Assembly (NCBI GenBank): GCA_038030265.1
Contig: CM075937.1
Location: 434,001-498,000 of the forward strand
Direction of reading: 5' to 3'
Length of the DNA stretch: 64,000 nt
Origin: Corythucha ciliata
Taxonomy: Eukaryota > Arthropoda > Insecta > Hemiptera > Tingidae
The notes beneath the pieces were generated by a model, which saw only the letters and a program-made list of their open reading frames with translations, did no database searches and had not been told where the DNA came from. This document shows, piece after piece, positions 28,267-37,916 of the stretch (positions are counted from its first letter, which is position 1; every line of letters starts with the position of its first letter). The position numbers and the translations under genes were made by a program.

Positions 28267-28307
28267 CACTTTTTGCTTGATTGCACTTTTTGATCAAGCA
28301 AAAAGTG
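28267..28307. terminator. Perfect 15-bp stem hairpin between convergent genes
   Basis: CACTTTTTGCTTGAT (28267-28281) and its exact reverse complement (28293-28307) enclose an 11-base loop. The stem lies between HU (+) and pth (-), each ending toward it. The A/T-rich stem bases give U-runs in both directions, so a bidirectional terminator is plausible. Confidence 0.5.
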
Positions 28308-28411
28308 TAACATAAATGGTCTTTTACCACTGATTTAAACAAATAGGTAAAACCTACCCTTTAAGGTGATACCATTGCGTACACCCAAACGGCTCTTATG
28401 GACATGGTTAT

Positions 28412-28969
28412 TTAGTTAAACTGGTTCATGGCATGGGCAATGCCTCCATGGCACCAAGCAATTAATATTTTACAAGCTTTATCCAAATGATTATTTAGTT
28501 CTTCTAATTCTTTTGTATTAAAATCACCCAATACAAAATCCACAAGCCCTCCCTTAGGAAAATCATGGCCAATGCCCACGCGAAGACGGGGATAGCCATC
28601 TGAATGTAAAGCAAGCGCAATGTCTTTTAAACCATTATGGCCTGCATCAGAGCCTTTTGCCCGCAAACGCATCGTACCAAAAGGGAGCGTGATATCATCT
28701 ACAATGGTTAGGCTTTGTTCAATGGGTATTTTTAAATGATGCAACCAATACCTAACCGACCTACCACTGTCATTCATATAAGTTGTAGGTTTAATCATAT
28801 AGACCCTATGCTGTTTGTAAGTAAAAGAGGCAGTAGCCGCCAACCGACCTACGCGAAAGGCAACTTTTTGTTGAGTTGCCAAATAGTCCATTACTAAAAA
28901 ACCTACATTATGCCGCGTATACAGATATTCCACGCCAATATTGCCTAGCCCAACTAGTAGTAAGTTCAT
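28412..28969 (-). CDS. pth: Peptidyl-tRNA hydrolase
   Basis: Recycles peptidyl-tRNAs released from stalled ribosomes. The 185-residue protein has the substrate-binding Asn10 (VGLGNIG), catalytic His20 (YTRHNVGF), the Asp in IVDDITLPFG and GHNGLKDI. The family's GLGNPG is GLGNIG here, a mild change. rplY lies 74 bases upstream on the same strand, the usual rplY-pth order. Confidence 0.95.
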   Translation of the reverse strand: MNLLLVGLGNIGVEYLYTRHNVGFLVMDYLATQQKVAFRVGRLAATASFTYKQHRVYMIKPTTYMNDSGRSVRYWLHHLKIPIEQSLTIVDDITLPFGTMRLRAKGSDAGHNGLKDIALALHSDGYPRLRVGIGHDFPKGGLVDFVLGDFNTKELEELNNHLDKACKILIAWCHGGIAHAMNQFN

Positions 28970-29043
28970 AACTTATTTTAATAGGCCAATACAATTGATG
29001 CTTTTATTTGACCAATGGCCATCTTTTGTAAAAAAGCAGCTGA

Positions 29044-29631
29044 CTACTTCTTGCTCTTCTTCTCTTCTTTACTAGCTGCACTACGCAATGCCCTTGGAAT
29101 TTCAATAGAGGCGACTGGCGTATTAGGCAGTGCCAAAATCGTATAGTTTTCTATTGGAATTTGGTGTACACGCACAATTTGCCCTAGGTCAAGATCAGAA
29201 ACATCAATATCTACCATCGATGGCATATCTTTAGGGTAAGCAGCAATCGTTAGCTTGCGCTGTTTTTTAGAGAGCACCCCCCCCTTAGCTACACCTATGG
29301 CCTTACCAACAAATGCCGTAGGAATCTGCATTTTAATTTTTTTATCATCAAAAATTTGCAAAAAATCTACATGCAACATCATTTCACTAACAGGGTGGAA
29401 TTGCATTTCCTGTACAATACACCTGTAAATAGATCCTTCAATATTGAGATCTACAAAATGGGCATGAGGTGTGTAAACCAAATCACGCAAAAGCACCATA
29501 GGTACATAAAAATGTATTTGTTCTGTTCCACCATACAAGACCCCTGGAACTTGTGCAGCTATTCTTAGCTTTTTCGACTCAGCCTTACCGAGATTTGCTC
29601 TTTTATACCCTAAAATCTCTATTACTTTCAT
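29044..29631 (-). CDS. rplY: 50S ribosomal protein L25/general stress protein Ctc
   Basis: Binds 5S rRNA in the large subunit. The 195-residue protein is the long CTC form: an N-terminal L25 domain (LRIAAQVPGVLYGG, VDLNIEGSIYRCIVQEMQFHP) followed by a TL5/CTC beta domain (VGKAIGVAKGGVLSKKQRKL). A Lys-rich tail ends the protein. It is followed by pth. A perfect 20-bp tandem duplication lies 21 bases upstream of its start codon. Confidence 0.94.
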   Translation of the reverse strand: MKVIEILGYKRANLGKAESKKLRIAAQVPGVLYGGTEQIHFYVPMVLLRDLVYTPHAHFVDLNIEGSIYRCIVQEMQFHPVSEMMLHVDFLQIFDDKKIKMQIPTAFVGKAIGVAKGGVLSKKQRKLTIAAYPKDMPSMVDIDVSDLDLGQIVRVHQIPIENYTILALPNTPVASIEIPRALRSAASKEEKKSKK

Positions 29632-29651
29632 ATCTGTTGTTTGTAGTAAAC

Positions 29652-29691
29652 TTAAAAATCAAAATCTTTCTTTAAAAATCAAAATCTTTCT
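29652..29691. repeat. Perfect tandem duplication, 2 x 20 bp
   Basis: Two exact copies of TTAAAAATCAAAATCTTTCT sit in the 5' leader of rplY (minus strand). It probably arose by slippage. It may alter spacing between promoter and start. Confidence 0.85.
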
Positions 29692-29843
29692 GATTGTGTT
29701 TATTATATATCCATGATTTAGTATACCTCTACTATGGCGCAACTATTGCGAAGAGAACCAAATTTAATAAAAAATAACCGAGATAAAAAAATCGGCTATT
29801 CTAGATCTATCTTTTTTTTATAGTTTTTAAAGGCCTTTATGAG

Positions 29844-30208
29844 CTAAGGAAAAAATCCAGAATGTATGCCTGCTTGGGATTGAATCCACTGCTCCCAAGC
29901 TAGATAGACCAGTGTTGCTACAAGCATGCCGATCAAAGCGGTACAAGTACTGCCCCAAAAACGAAAAATAGCTAGCATAAAAGGGGGTATTACTGTAATG
30001 ATAAAAAGCGATATGGCATAGTTCATAACAAGATTGGTTAATCTATATAGATCAGGGCAATAAACCGCTACGGTCATCGCCAATAGGCCCGAAATGTAGT
30101 TTTTTTGGCAGTGGATAGACCTATTCCTAGGGTTAATGCCAAAAAGATCCACACCATCAGAAGAGAGGCATTATAGGGTACCACAGGTAGATCAGAAAAA
30201 AGCAGCAT
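29844..30208 (-). pseudogene. Sodium:solute symporter remnant with its middle deleted
   Basis: From an ATG at 30208 one frame gives a symporter-like N-terminus (LMVWIFLALTLGIG, then KKTTFRAYWR). It stops near 30079. An overlapping frame continues to 29844 with a symporter-like C-terminus (IITVIPPFMLAIFRFWGSTC, ALIGMLVATLVYLAWEQWI). These match the ends of the intact paralogues at 22267-23706 and 48425-49876. About 330 internal codons are missing, and the join near 30080 is out of frame. The remnant begins 4 bases past the 3' end of tRNA-Thr. Confidence 0.82.
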
Positions 30209-30211
30209 AAG

Positions 30212-30284
30212 TGCCCCCTGCCGGAATCGAACCAGCAACCTACTGATTACAAATCAGTTGCTCTGCCAGTTGAGCTAAGGAGGC
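30212..30284 (-). tRNA. tRNA-Thr (TGT)
   Basis: On the minus strand the acceptor GCCTCCT pairs with AGGGGGC (one T-G pair). The D arm is GCTC-AACTGGCA-GAGC, the anticodon arm ACTGA-TTTGTAA-TCAGT carries TGT, and the T arm is GCTGG-TTCGATT-CCGGC-like. The discriminator is A. CCA is not encoded. Confidence 0.94.
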
Positions 30285-30355
30285 TACTATAGACAATACG
30301 CTGCTAAAAACAGTAGAAGAATATAGAAAGACGTACTATAAATGTATGATAACGC

Positions 30356-30712
30356 TTATCTAAGTTCTTTAATACGCGCTGCTTTACCTTGTTTGCCCCG
30401 TAGGTAGTAAATTCTAGCCCTACGGACACGCCCCTTTCTTTTTACTTCTATTTTCTCAATACTAGGGCAAAGTAAAGGAAAAATTCGCTCTACACCAACC
30501 TCTTTAGATACTTTACGTACCGTAAAGGTTTCCCCATTGGTGTTGGGGTGCTTGCGTTGAATAACAGCTCCTTGAAACTGTTGAATACGAACTTTGTTCC
30601 CTTCTTGTATTTTTACATGTACATTAATGGTATCTCCAGCCTTAAAAGAAGGAAATGTACGGGCCGGTTGAGGATTACATACGGCCTCAACATATTTTAT
30701 TAGGTTATGCAT
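30356..30712 (-). CDS. rplS: 50S ribosomal protein L19
   Basis: Sits at the 30S-50S interface. The 118-residue protein shows the family blocks [40 protein letters not shown] and the C-terminal [23 protein letters not shown]. It is a stand-alone gene, not in the usual rpsP-rimM-trmD-rplS order; trmD and rpsP lie elsewhere in the window. A TATCTTTG -7-like box lies 33-40 bases upstream of the start. Confidence 0.96.
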   Translation of the reverse strand: MHNLIKYVEAVCNPQPARTFPSFKAGDTINVHVKIQEGNKVRIQQFQGAVIQRKHPNTNGETFTVRKVSKEVGVERIFPLLCPSIEKIEVKRKGRVRRARIYYLRGKQGKAARIKELR

Positions 30713-30744
30713 GATTGGTTTAGAAAATTACAGAAAAGTTAATG

Positions 30745-30752
30745 CAAAGATA
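30745..30752 (-). promoter_or_regulatory. Putative -7 box for rplS
   Basis: The minus strand reads TATCTTTG, an exact match to TAnnTTTG. It is the same octamer as upstream of pdhB. No convincing -33 TTTG was found at the normal distance. Confidence 0.35.
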
Positions 30753-30875
30753 ATACTATTTTTTAAATTCCGTACCTTGCAGTAGATTTCTTTTGATTCG
30801 AATAGAAGCCTAGTACCATAAATGGTCCAAACAGCGATAAATCAGGCCTTCTTATTACGCACTTAAATAAGTTTA

Positions 30876-32675
30876 ATGAAAAATATTCGAAATTTTTGCA
30901 TCATTGCACATATTGACCATGGCAAAAGCACTTTGGCAGATCGTTTATTGGAAACAACTCAAACAGTTGGCATACGCGATCAAAAAAATCAAGTATTGGA
31001 TAATATGGATTTAGAGCGTGAGCGGGGCATCACCATTAAAAGCCATGCGATTCAAATGGAATATGTATATGATGGGCAGCGTTATTTGCTCAATTTAATT
31101 GATACGCCGGGACACGTAGACTTTACCTATGAGGTGTCTCGCTCGATTGCTGCCTGCGAGGGGGCACTACTGGTGGTCGATGCGGCACAGGGGGTAGAAG
31201 CACAAACCATTTCTAACCTCTATTTAGCCTTAGAGCAGAATCTTACCATTATCCCTGTATTGAATAAGATTGATTTGCCAGGGGCTATGCCAGAAGAGGT
31301 CAAAGACCAAATTGTAGAACTCATAGGGTGTGATCGAGATGAAATTATTGCTGCTAGTGCCAAACAAGGTATGGGGATTGATGCAATACTTGAGGCTATA
31401 GTGACCCGTATACCAGCTCCTATAGGGGATAGGCAGAGCCCCCTCCAAGCTATGATTTTTGATTCACTATACAATACCTTTCGTGGCGTAGAGGTCTATT
31501 TGCGCATCTTTAATGGAACCATTAAGCCTGGAGATCAGATTCAATGTATTAGTACAGGCCTAGATTATAGAGTCGAAGAAGTTGGTATTTTAAAATTGCA
31601 ACAAATACCCAAACCATTTTTAGAAGCAGGTCATGTAGGCTATATGATCGCCGGGATTAAAAATGCGAGTGAGATAAAAGTAGGCGATACGGTTACCCAT
31701 ATAGATAAGGCTGGACGTCCGCTGGGGGAAATGGTTAAAGGGTTTGAAGAGGTAAAGCCTATGGTTTTTGCTGGTATCTATCCAGTAGATACGACGGAAT
31801 ATGAAGCATTACGAGATTCTATGGAAAAGCTGAAATTAAATGACGCCTCGCTGATTTGGGAACCAGAGAGCTCTGCTGCTTTGGGTTTTGGATTTCGATG
31901 TGGTTTCTTAGGCATGCTCCATATGGAAATTATACAAGAACGGCTAGAAAAAGAATTTAACATCACCATTATCACTACCGTTCCATCGGTACAGTTTCAT
32001 GTAATCGACCAAAAAGGACAGCTCGTTCATGTGCAAGCACCTGCAGATATGCCCGACCCTAATGCCATTGATCGCATTGAAGAACCACTTATAAAAGCAC
32101 AAATTATTACAAAATCAGAATTTGTGGGTGGCATTATGAAACTTTGTATGGATAGAAGAGGGATTTTTAAAAATCAGGTCTATCTAACGGCTGATCGTGT
32201 AGAACTGATCTTTGAATTACCGCTAGCGGAAGTAGTTTTTGACTTTTTTGATAAGCTCAAAACAATTTCGCGTGGCTACGCGTCCTTAGATTATGAATTA
32301 GCTAGATTTGCAAATGCCGACTTAGTAAAGTTAGATATTCTACTACACAATGAAAAAGTAGATGCCCTTTCGGCTATTGTACACAGGGCCAATGCGTATG
32401 ACCGAGGCAAGGTTTTATGTAAAAAGCTTAAGGAAATCATTCCCAGACATATGTTTGAAGTAAGCATTCAGGCCGCTATTGGCACAAAAATCATTGCCAG
32501 AGAAACGGTAAAGTCATTACGAAAAAATGTGATTGCCAAGTGTTATGGTGGTGATATCTCACGAAAAAGGAAGCTCCTAGAAAAACAAAAAAAAGGCAAA
32601 AAACGGATGAGACAAGTGGGTTCAGTAGAAATCCCACAAGAGGCTTTTATGGCAGTATTAAAATTAGATGATTAA
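30876..32675 (+). CDS. lepA: Elongation factor 4 (LepA)
   Basis: Ribosome-bound GTPase that back-translocates or assists initiation. The 599-residue protein is full length. It has the P-loop [14 protein letters not shown], switch [27 protein letters not shown] and SAKQGMGI. The EF-G-like domains follow, with [17 protein letters not shown], and then the LepA-specific C-terminal domain ending in [20 protein letters not shown]. It is divergent from rplS upstream and convergent with nth, 15 bases apart. Confidence 0.97.
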   Translation: MKNIRNFCIIAHIDHGKSTLADRLLETTQTVGIRDQKNQVLDNMDLERERGITIKSHAIQMEYVYDGQRYLLNLIDTPGHVDFTYEVSRSIAACEGALLVVDAAQGVEAQTISNLYLALEQNLTIIPVLNKIDLPGAMPEEVKDQIVELIGCDRDEIIAASAKQGMGIDAILEAIVTRIPAPIGDRQSPLQAMIFDSLYNTFRGVEVYLRIFNGTIKPGDQIQCISTGLDYRVEEVGILKLQQIPKPFLEAGHVGYMIAGIKNASEIKVGDTVTHIDKAGRPLGEMVKGFEEVKPMVFAGIYPVDTTEYEALRDSMEKLKLNDASLIWEPESSAALGFGFRCGFLGMLHMEIIQERLEKEFNITIITTVPSVQFHVIDQKGQLVHVQAPADMPDPNAIDRIEEPLIKAQIITKSEFVGGIMKLCMDRRGIFKNQVYLTADRVELIFELPLAEVVFDFFDKLKTISRGYASLDYELARFANADLVKLDILLHNEKVDALSAIVHRANAYDRGKVLCKKLKEIIPRHMFEVSIQAAIGTKIIARETVKSLRKNVIAKCYGGDISRKRKLLEKQKKGKKRMRQVGSVEIPQEAFMAVLKLDD

Positions 32676-32690
32676 AGCGGAATAAGGGTA

Positions 32691-33323
32691 CTAGCGATTT
32701 TTTTGATAGTAGTCACAATAGGCTTGAATCGGACAAATCGTACAGTTCGGTTTGCGTGCTTTGCAAATATATCTGCCATGTAGTATAAGCCAATGATGCG
32801 CATGTTTATGCCACTTTGCGTCTATCGTTTTTAATAGTTCACGCTCAACTTTTTCCGGTGTCATTCCTTGTGCTAATCCGATCCTTTTGGCTACTCTAAA
32901 TACATGGGTATCCACCGCAATAGTCGGTTCATTAAACAAGCAATTGAGCACAACATTGGCTGTTTTTCTTCCTACGCCTGGCAATTGCAAAAGTGCTGTA
33001 AAATTGCTAGGCACACGGCTATCATAATGATTGATTAATACTTTAGATAGGGCGATAATATTTTTAGCTTTATGGTTAAACAGTCCAATAGATTTGATAT
33101 AACTTTTTAATCCTTCTTCTCCAAGGGATACCATTTTCTCTGGTGTATCACACCATTCAAATAAAATTTTTGTTGCTATATTTACCGATACATCCGTAGC
33201 TTGTGCAGATAATATGACCGCTACCAATAGGGTAAACCCATTTTTATAGACTAGTTCCGTAGTGGGATTTTGGTTTTTATCTCTTAAAATCTCAAAAATC
33301 TTATTAACTATTGGTTTTTCCAT
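32691..33323 (-). CDS. nth: Endonuclease III (DNA glycosylase/AP lyase)
   Basis: Removes oxidised pyrimidines in base excision repair. The 210-residue protein has the helix-hairpin-helix [12 protein letters not shown] with the catalytic Lys and the catalytic Asp in [11 protein letters not shown]. The four [4Fe-4S] cysteines are in [17 protein letters not shown]. All key residues are present. With UvrC it shows that DNA repair has not been lost. Confidence 0.96.
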   Translation of the reverse strand: MEKPIVNKIFEILRDKNQNPTTELVYKNGFTLLVAVILSAQATDVSVNIATKILFEWCDTPEKMVSLGEEGLKSYIKSIGLFNHKAKNIIALSKVLINHYDSRVPSNFTALLQLPGVGRKTANVVLNCLFNEPTIAVDTHVFRVAKRIGLAQGMTPEKVERELLKTIDAKWHKHAHHWLILHGRYICKARKPNCTICPIQAYCDYYQKNR

Positions 33324-33515
33324 AATATATTAATGGCACAGCGCTAGAAAGCATGCCTTTATCAAGTATACAAGAGTCTATTTGCGCAATCTTATATTAC
33401 GCAGGGACTTTTTTTGATGCATCAAGGCAATAGCCGCCTAAAATAGATAACTCAACGGTTGTGGCTTATAGCAAGGCCGTAAGCCTTTGAAATTTAAAAT
33501 AACAGTAAATGAACA

Positions 33516-34160
33516 ATGGGTAATTTAATACATCCTGAAGTACATAGTAAAATATTACCAGCAAAAAAATTAGTAGTAGCATTGCATGGCGTGGGCTCTA
33601 ATGGGCATGATTTAATCAAATTGGCTCCATATATGCAAGACCATTTCCCAGATGGTCACTTTATAGCGCCCCATGGGGTAGAACCATATGATATGGCGGC
33701 CCATGGGCGACAATGGTTTAGTCTACAAGATCGAACACCATATGCGATGAAGCGATTGCTAGAAAGCAATGTAGCATCGGTTGCAGCTATCATTAGGCAA
33801 AAACAAATGGCCTTAAAACTTACCAATAAAGATACCATTATAATTGGCTTTTCACAGGGTGCTATGATGGGTATATACCTAACACTTATACAAACAGAAC
33901 CCTTCTTAGCTACCGTAGGATTTTCTGGATTATTGGTACCCCCTTCACAGTGCGTCAATACGACTACACCTGTTTGTTTGGTCCATGGCCTATTGGATAC
34001 TGTAGTAACCATAGATGCCATGGATCACGCCATACAATACTTATCGGATCATAATGTCCCATGTAGTGGACATAAATTAGAGGCACTTGCCCATTCAATA
34101 GACCATAGAGGCTTAGAAATTGCTGTTAATTTTATACGGAATATCGATTTAAAAAAATAG
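33516..34160 (+). CDS. Alpha/beta hydrolase, carboxylesterase/phospholipase (YpfH-like)
   Basis: Serine esterase of the acyl-protein thioesterase/carboxylesterase family, substrate unknown. The 214-residue protein has the entry motif [13 protein letters not shown] and the nucleophile elbow GFSQGAM. The acid residue is in VHGLLDTVV and the catalytic His in LAHSIDHRG. No signal peptide is seen, so it is probably cytoplasmic. Confidence 0.87.
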   Translation: MGNLIHPEVHSKILPAKKLVVALHGVGSNGHDLIKLAPYMQDHFPDGHFIAPHGVEPYDMAAHGRQWFSLQDRTPYAMKRLLESNVASVAAIIRQKQMALKLTNKDTIIIGFSQGAMMGIYLTLIQTEPFLATVGFSGLLVPPSQCVNTTTPVCLVHGLLDTVVTIDAMDHAIQYLSDHNVPCSGHKLEALAHSIDHRGLEIAVNFIRNIDLKK

Positions 34161-34175
34161 AGGATATCTTCCTAT

Positions 34176-34230
34176 AAGCTTTTTAACTCGACGCATAAGA
34201 GACAAAATCTTTTTTACCACTGATTTGAAC
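34176..34230 (-). repeat. Left-flank fragment of the GACGCCGATAAAAA-family repeat
   Basis: Read on the minus strand it gives AAATCAGTGGTAAAAAAGAT, TTTGTCTCTTATGCGTCGAG and TTAAAAAGCTT. That matches 28017-28072 directly before the palindromic core, but the core itself is absent. It sits between convergent genes, the esterase and gatB. Confidence 0.65.
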
Positions 34231-34347
34231 GACAGATACTCTTTTTTATCCTATTTCTTGAAAATAACCCAGAGGATTATAGGTTTTGCAGAAGGTCTTA
34301 TGGCATAAGGTTAATACTACAACCCCTAACCGGATATGCAAATTTAG

Positions 34348-35823
34348 CTAACTTTTATCTATATTCAAAGCTTCTTCTAATAACTTACTGACGCGTGAGG
34401 CATTGGCTTTCCCTTGGCTATTTTTCATAATTTCACCCATAAACATGGCCAGTAGCCCTGACTTGCCATTTTTATAGGCTTCTACTTTGTCTGGATAAGC
34501 AGCTAATACCTCTGCAACGAGTGCTTTAAGGTTGGCTTCGTTGCTATCCTGTATGAGGTCTAGCTTTTCTGCAAGGGCCATAGGGGTTATAGCTAAGTCT
34601 TGTAATAATAACGGAAAGATTTGACTGGCGGCAATGGAAAAACTTACCTTGCCGCTTTCTACTAAGGTGATTAATGCTACAAAACGGTCTACCGTAAGGG
34701 GAAAGTCTTCTAAGGAAAGGGATAACTCATTAAGATAGCCTTTAACAGGGCCCAACAACCAGTTGGCTGCAGCGGTATAATAGGGAGTATGCTGGCACAA
34801 CGCATCAAAGAGTATGGCAAAGGCTTTGTTTTCAGTCAACACAGAAGCAGTATAATGCGAAAGGCCATATCTTTCTGTAAATTTTTCAAAGTAGGCTCTT
34901 GGTAACAAAGGCATCGTCTTGCGGATGCTTTCTATCCATTCCTCTGAAACCCATATAGGGGGGATATCTGGTTCTGGGAAATAACGGTATTCACTAGCCG
35001 TTTCTTTGGCACGTAGGCTAACCGTTTCACCGGAAGCAGCTTGGAAGTTTCTGGTCTCTGCGATTACTGGTTCACCTGCTTCTAATAGGGCGATCTGGCG
35101 ATCGATCTCATAGGCTATGGCCAGCTGAACGTTGCGCATCGAATTCATATTTTTAACCTCTACCCTAGTGCCAAGGCGCTCAGCACCCTTTAGGGCAACT
35201 GAAATATTGGCATCACAACGCAAAGAAGCCTCTTCCATATTGCCATCACAGATCTCTAGGTAACGCACCAACTTGCGTATTTCAGCTAAAAACTGATAGG
35301 CCTCCTCCCCTGTCGTAAGCGCTGGAGCCGTTACCAGTTCCAATAAGGGGGTACCTGCTCGATTGTAATCTAATAAGGTAATATCCTCTACCATGCCATG
35401 TAAAGATTTGCCTGTGTCTTCTTCTAGGTGCATGCGAATCAATGGAATCTTTTTTTCGATGCCCTCATCGGAATAAATCGTTACAAACCCACCCCGGCAA
35501 ATAGGCGTGGTATCTTGTGTAATCTGAAAGCCTTTTGGCAAGTCTGGATAAAAGTAGCTTTTTCTTGCAAAAAAGTTTAAATCTGTAATCGTTGCGCCAC
35601 AGGCTAACCCAAGCTTTATAGCATAGTCAAATGCTTTTTTATTTACCCTAGGCAAGGCACCAGGGCAGGCTAGGGTAACAGGACTGAGGTTTGTATTAGG
35701 AAGGGCACCATATTCAGCTCTATCTGAAGAAAACATTTTACTATCTGTAAGCAATTGAATATGAATTTCTAACCCAATCACTACTTGATACTGCTCTTTT
35801 ATAGCCTCATACAGTTTATTCAT
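34348..35823 (-). CDS. gatB: Asp-tRNA(Asn)/Glu-tRNA(Gln) amidotransferase subunit B
   Basis: Binds the misacylated tRNA and activates it for amidation in indirect Gln/Asn-tRNA synthesis. The 491-residue protein has the hallmark [18 protein letters not shown] and [14 protein letters not shown]. The conserved [31 protein letters not shown] and RCDANIS follow, ending with a YqeY-like tail. GatA and GatC are not in the window. Its start overlaps the end of lptB by 8 bases, so the two are translationally linked. Confidence 0.96.
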   Translation of the reverse strand: MNKLYEAIKEQYQVVIGLEIHIQLLTDSKMFSSDRAEYGALPNTNLSPVTLACPGALPRVNKKAFDYAIKLGLACGATITDLNFFARKSYFYPDLPKGFQITQDTTPICRGGFVTIYSDEGIEKKIPLIRMHLEEDTGKSLHGMVEDITLLDYNRAGTPLLELVTAPALTTGEEAYQFLAEIRKLVRYLEICDGNMEEASLRCDANISVALKGAERLGTRVEVKNMNSMRNVQLAIAYEIDRQIALLEAGEPVIAETRNFQAASGETVSLRAKETASEYRYFPEPDIPPIWVSEEWIESIRKTMPLLPRAYFEKFTERYGLSHYTASVLTENKAFAILFDALCQHTPYYTAAANWLLGPVKGYLNELSLSLEDFPLTVDRFVALITLVESGKVSFSIAASQIFPLLLQDLAITPMALAEKLDLIQDSNEANLKALVAEVLAAYPDKVEAYKNGKSGLLAMFMGEIMKNSQGKANASRVSKLLEEALNIDKS

Positions 35824-36547
35824 AACGTTTTAATTCAAATTTTTCGCCCAGATAAAGCCTGCGCACCTGTTCATCCGCTGCCAATTCTTCTGCCGTACCT
35901 GCTTTAAGCAATGCACCAGCAAACATCAAATAAGCCCTATTCGTAATCGAAAGGGTTTCATCTACGTTATGGTCTGTAATCAATACGCCAATGTTATTAT
36001 GCTTCAGCTTGGCGATGAGCAATTGGATTTCTTCAACAGCAATAGGGTCTACACCTGCAAAAGGTTCATCTAATAAAACAAATTTAGGATCAGTAGCCAA
36101 TGCTCTAGCAATTTCTGTACGACGGCGCTCTCCACCAGAGAGTACATTCCCTTTGCTTTTTCGTATATGGGTAATGCTAAACTCTTCTAATAAACCATCT
36201 AGTTTTTCTTTGCGTTCCTGTTTAGAAAGATTCCGCATTTCTAATACAGCCATGATATTTTCTTCTACCGTTAGTTGTCTAAAGACAGAAGCCTCCTGAG
36301 GCAAATAGCTAATGCCTTTCTGGGCACGCTTATATAAGGGCAATGGGGTAATGCATGTGTCATCTAAATAAATGTTGCCACTATTTGGCTTAATAAGACC
36401 TACCGTCATATAAAATGTAGTGGTTTTCCCTGCCCCATTTGGGCCAAGCAACCCTACGATTTCCCCAGATTCAACCGTAAGTGAAACCCCTTTTACTACC
36501 TTACGGCCTTTATATTCTTTGATCAACGAATCAGCACGAAGTTGCAT
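35816..36547 (-). CDS. lptB: LPS export ABC transporter ATP-binding protein
   Basis: ATPase that powers extraction of lipopolysaccharide from the inner membrane with LptF/LptG. The 243-residue protein has Walker [10 protein letters not shown], the Q-loop [15 protein letters not shown] typical of LptB, signature LSGGERRR and Walker [13 protein letters not shown]. The two matching permeases lie at 19819-21378 and 37917-38990 rather than adjacent. It precedes and overlaps gatB. Confidence 0.94.
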   Translation of the reverse strand: MQLRADSLIKEYKGRKVVKGVSLTVESGEIVGLLGPNGAGKTTTFYMTVGLIKPNSGNIYLDDTCITPLPLYKRAQKGISYLPQEASVFRQLTVEENIMAVLEMRNLSKQERKEKLDGLLEEFSITHIRKSKGNVLSGGERRRTEIARALATDPKFVLLDEPFAGVDPIAVEEIQLLIAKLKHNNIGVLITDHNVDETLSITNRAYLMFAGALLKAGTAEELAADEQVRRLYLGEKFELKRYE

Positions 36548-36786
36548 AGAAATGGTATATTATATGGTATAGATGCACGATGCCTATCTCTACTCAAGCT
36601 CCTAATTTAAGAGAAAATATGGATTTTATTGCTATTTGAAGATGCGCCTGCCAAGGCTTCATGCAGGATAAAGGTAAAAAAGCATATATTTGACCTGAAA
36701 TGTAAAAAGAATTTTAGGCAAGCAGCCATACCTTACGCCGTTTGGCTGAAAGGTTACTGAATCATTATATCATAACCCATACTTCA

Positions 36787-37911
36787 TTGCAATTTTTAGT
36801 AGAACATGCAGATCGGCACTCCAAAGCTAGGGCAGGGCTGATCACTACCGGTAAAGGAACCATTCGCACGCCTATCTTTATGCCAGTAGGTACCATCGGA
36901 TCGGTAAAATCGATTCCACAGCAGGTACTACAGGATCAGATTAATGCCGATATCATTTTAGGCAATACGTATCACCTCTATCTGCGGCCTGGCACTAAGG
37001 TATTGGATGCTGCAGGAGGGCTCCATGCTTTTATGGGGTGGAATCGTCCCATATTAACCGATAGTGGAGGCTATCAGGTCTATTCTCTAGCGGGTAATCG
37101 CGCGCTTACAGAAGCAGGGGTAACCTTTCGTTCGCATATAGATGGATCCAAACATCTTTTTACACCAGAGTGTGTAGTAGATATCCAACGAAGTATTGGC
37201 GCTGATATCATGATGGTATTGGATGAGTGTACGGCTTATCCTTGTAGTTATGACTATGCAAAAGCCTCTATGGAACGTACCCATCGCTGGCTTAAAAGAG
37301 GCATAGATTATTTTGACACTACTTTAACGGAGGCGCATGCCCATCAATCCCTTTTTCCAATTGTGCAAGGGAGTGTTTATAAAGACTTGCGGATCCAATC
37401 TGCGGAAACGATAGCTGCAGCGGATAGACCTGGTAATGCCATAGGAGGTGTCTGCCATCCTACCGGTCAACTATATGAAATTACAGAATTGGTTTGTTCC
37501 ATTTTGCCCAAGTCTAAGCCACGTTATTTAATGGGGGTGGGTACCCCTTTAGATCTTTTGGAATGCATTGGGTTGGGTGTAGATATGTTCGACTGTGTTA
37601 TGCCGACCCGGAATGGACGGAATGGTACTTTGTTTACCACGCAAGGCATAGTCAATATTAAAAATAAAAAATGGGCAGATGACTTTAGCCCTATAGATGC
37701 CACACTAGGTGGTCCTGTGAGTGGCTATTATTCAAAAGCCTACTTGCGCCATTTGATTACTGCTAAAGAGCTATTGGGCGCTCAATTGGCTAGCGTCCAT
37801 AATTTAACTTTTTACCTATGGTTGGTGCGTCAAGCCAGGGAACAAATTCAACAAGATAACTTTGTGGTATGGAAAAACCATATCCTTAAAACCATTATGG
37901 AAAAAATTTAA
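36787..37911 (+). CDS. tgt: tRNA-guanine transglycosylase
   Basis: Exchanges G34 for preQ1 (or queuine) in tRNAs with GUN anticodons. No in-frame ATG exists between the stop at 36715 and the conserved core. TTG at 36787 gives the family-like N-terminus LQFLVEHADRHSKARAG; a TTG at 36742 would add 15 residues. Core motifs are present (TPIFMPVGTIGSVKSI, DSGGYQV, MFDCVMPTRNGRNGTLFT). In the region of the usual zinc site (about 37688-37740) the Cys-x-Cys-x2-Cys is absent, reading PIDATLGGPVSGYYSKAYL. QueA is encoded at 9782-10828. Confidence 0.93.
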   Translation: MQFLVEHADRHSKARAGLITTGKGTIRTPIFMPVGTIGSVKSIPQQVLQDQINADIILGNTYHLYLRPGTKVLDAAGGLHAFMGWNRPILTDSGGYQVYSLAGNRALTEAGVTFRSHIDGSKHLFTPECVVDIQRSIGADIMMVLDECTAYPCSYDYAKASMERTHRWLKRGIDYFDTTLTEAHAHQSLFPIVQGSVYKDLRIQSAETIAAADRPGNAIGGVCHPTGQLYEITELVCSILPKSKPRYLMGVGTPLDLLECIGLGVDMFDCVMPTRNGRNGTLFTTQGIVNIKNKKWADDFSPIDATLGGPVSGYYSKAYLRHLITAKELLGAQLASVHNLTFYLWLVRQAREQIQQDNFVVWKNHILKTIMEKI

Positions 37912-37916
37912 CCAAA

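Larger units (their letters stand above)
27804..28411. other. 608-base gap: repeat copy, strong hairpin and a coding relic
   Basis: Between the convergent HU and pth genes lie a two-armed palindromic repeat (28017-28216) and a perfect 15-bp hairpin (28267-28307). A minus-strand frame of about 54 codons without a start also lies here (ending at 27851); it includes CKPAAMFPRIDLVAMATNS. TACCACTGATTTAAAC at 28326-28341 repeats part of the element at 34176-34230. Confidence 0.4.

Noticed and set aside
29770..29825. Possible terminator hairpin (CCGA...TCGG with T-run) downstream of the rplY leader
   Set aside because: The stem is only 4 bp and A-rich; not distinguishable from chance in this sequence.
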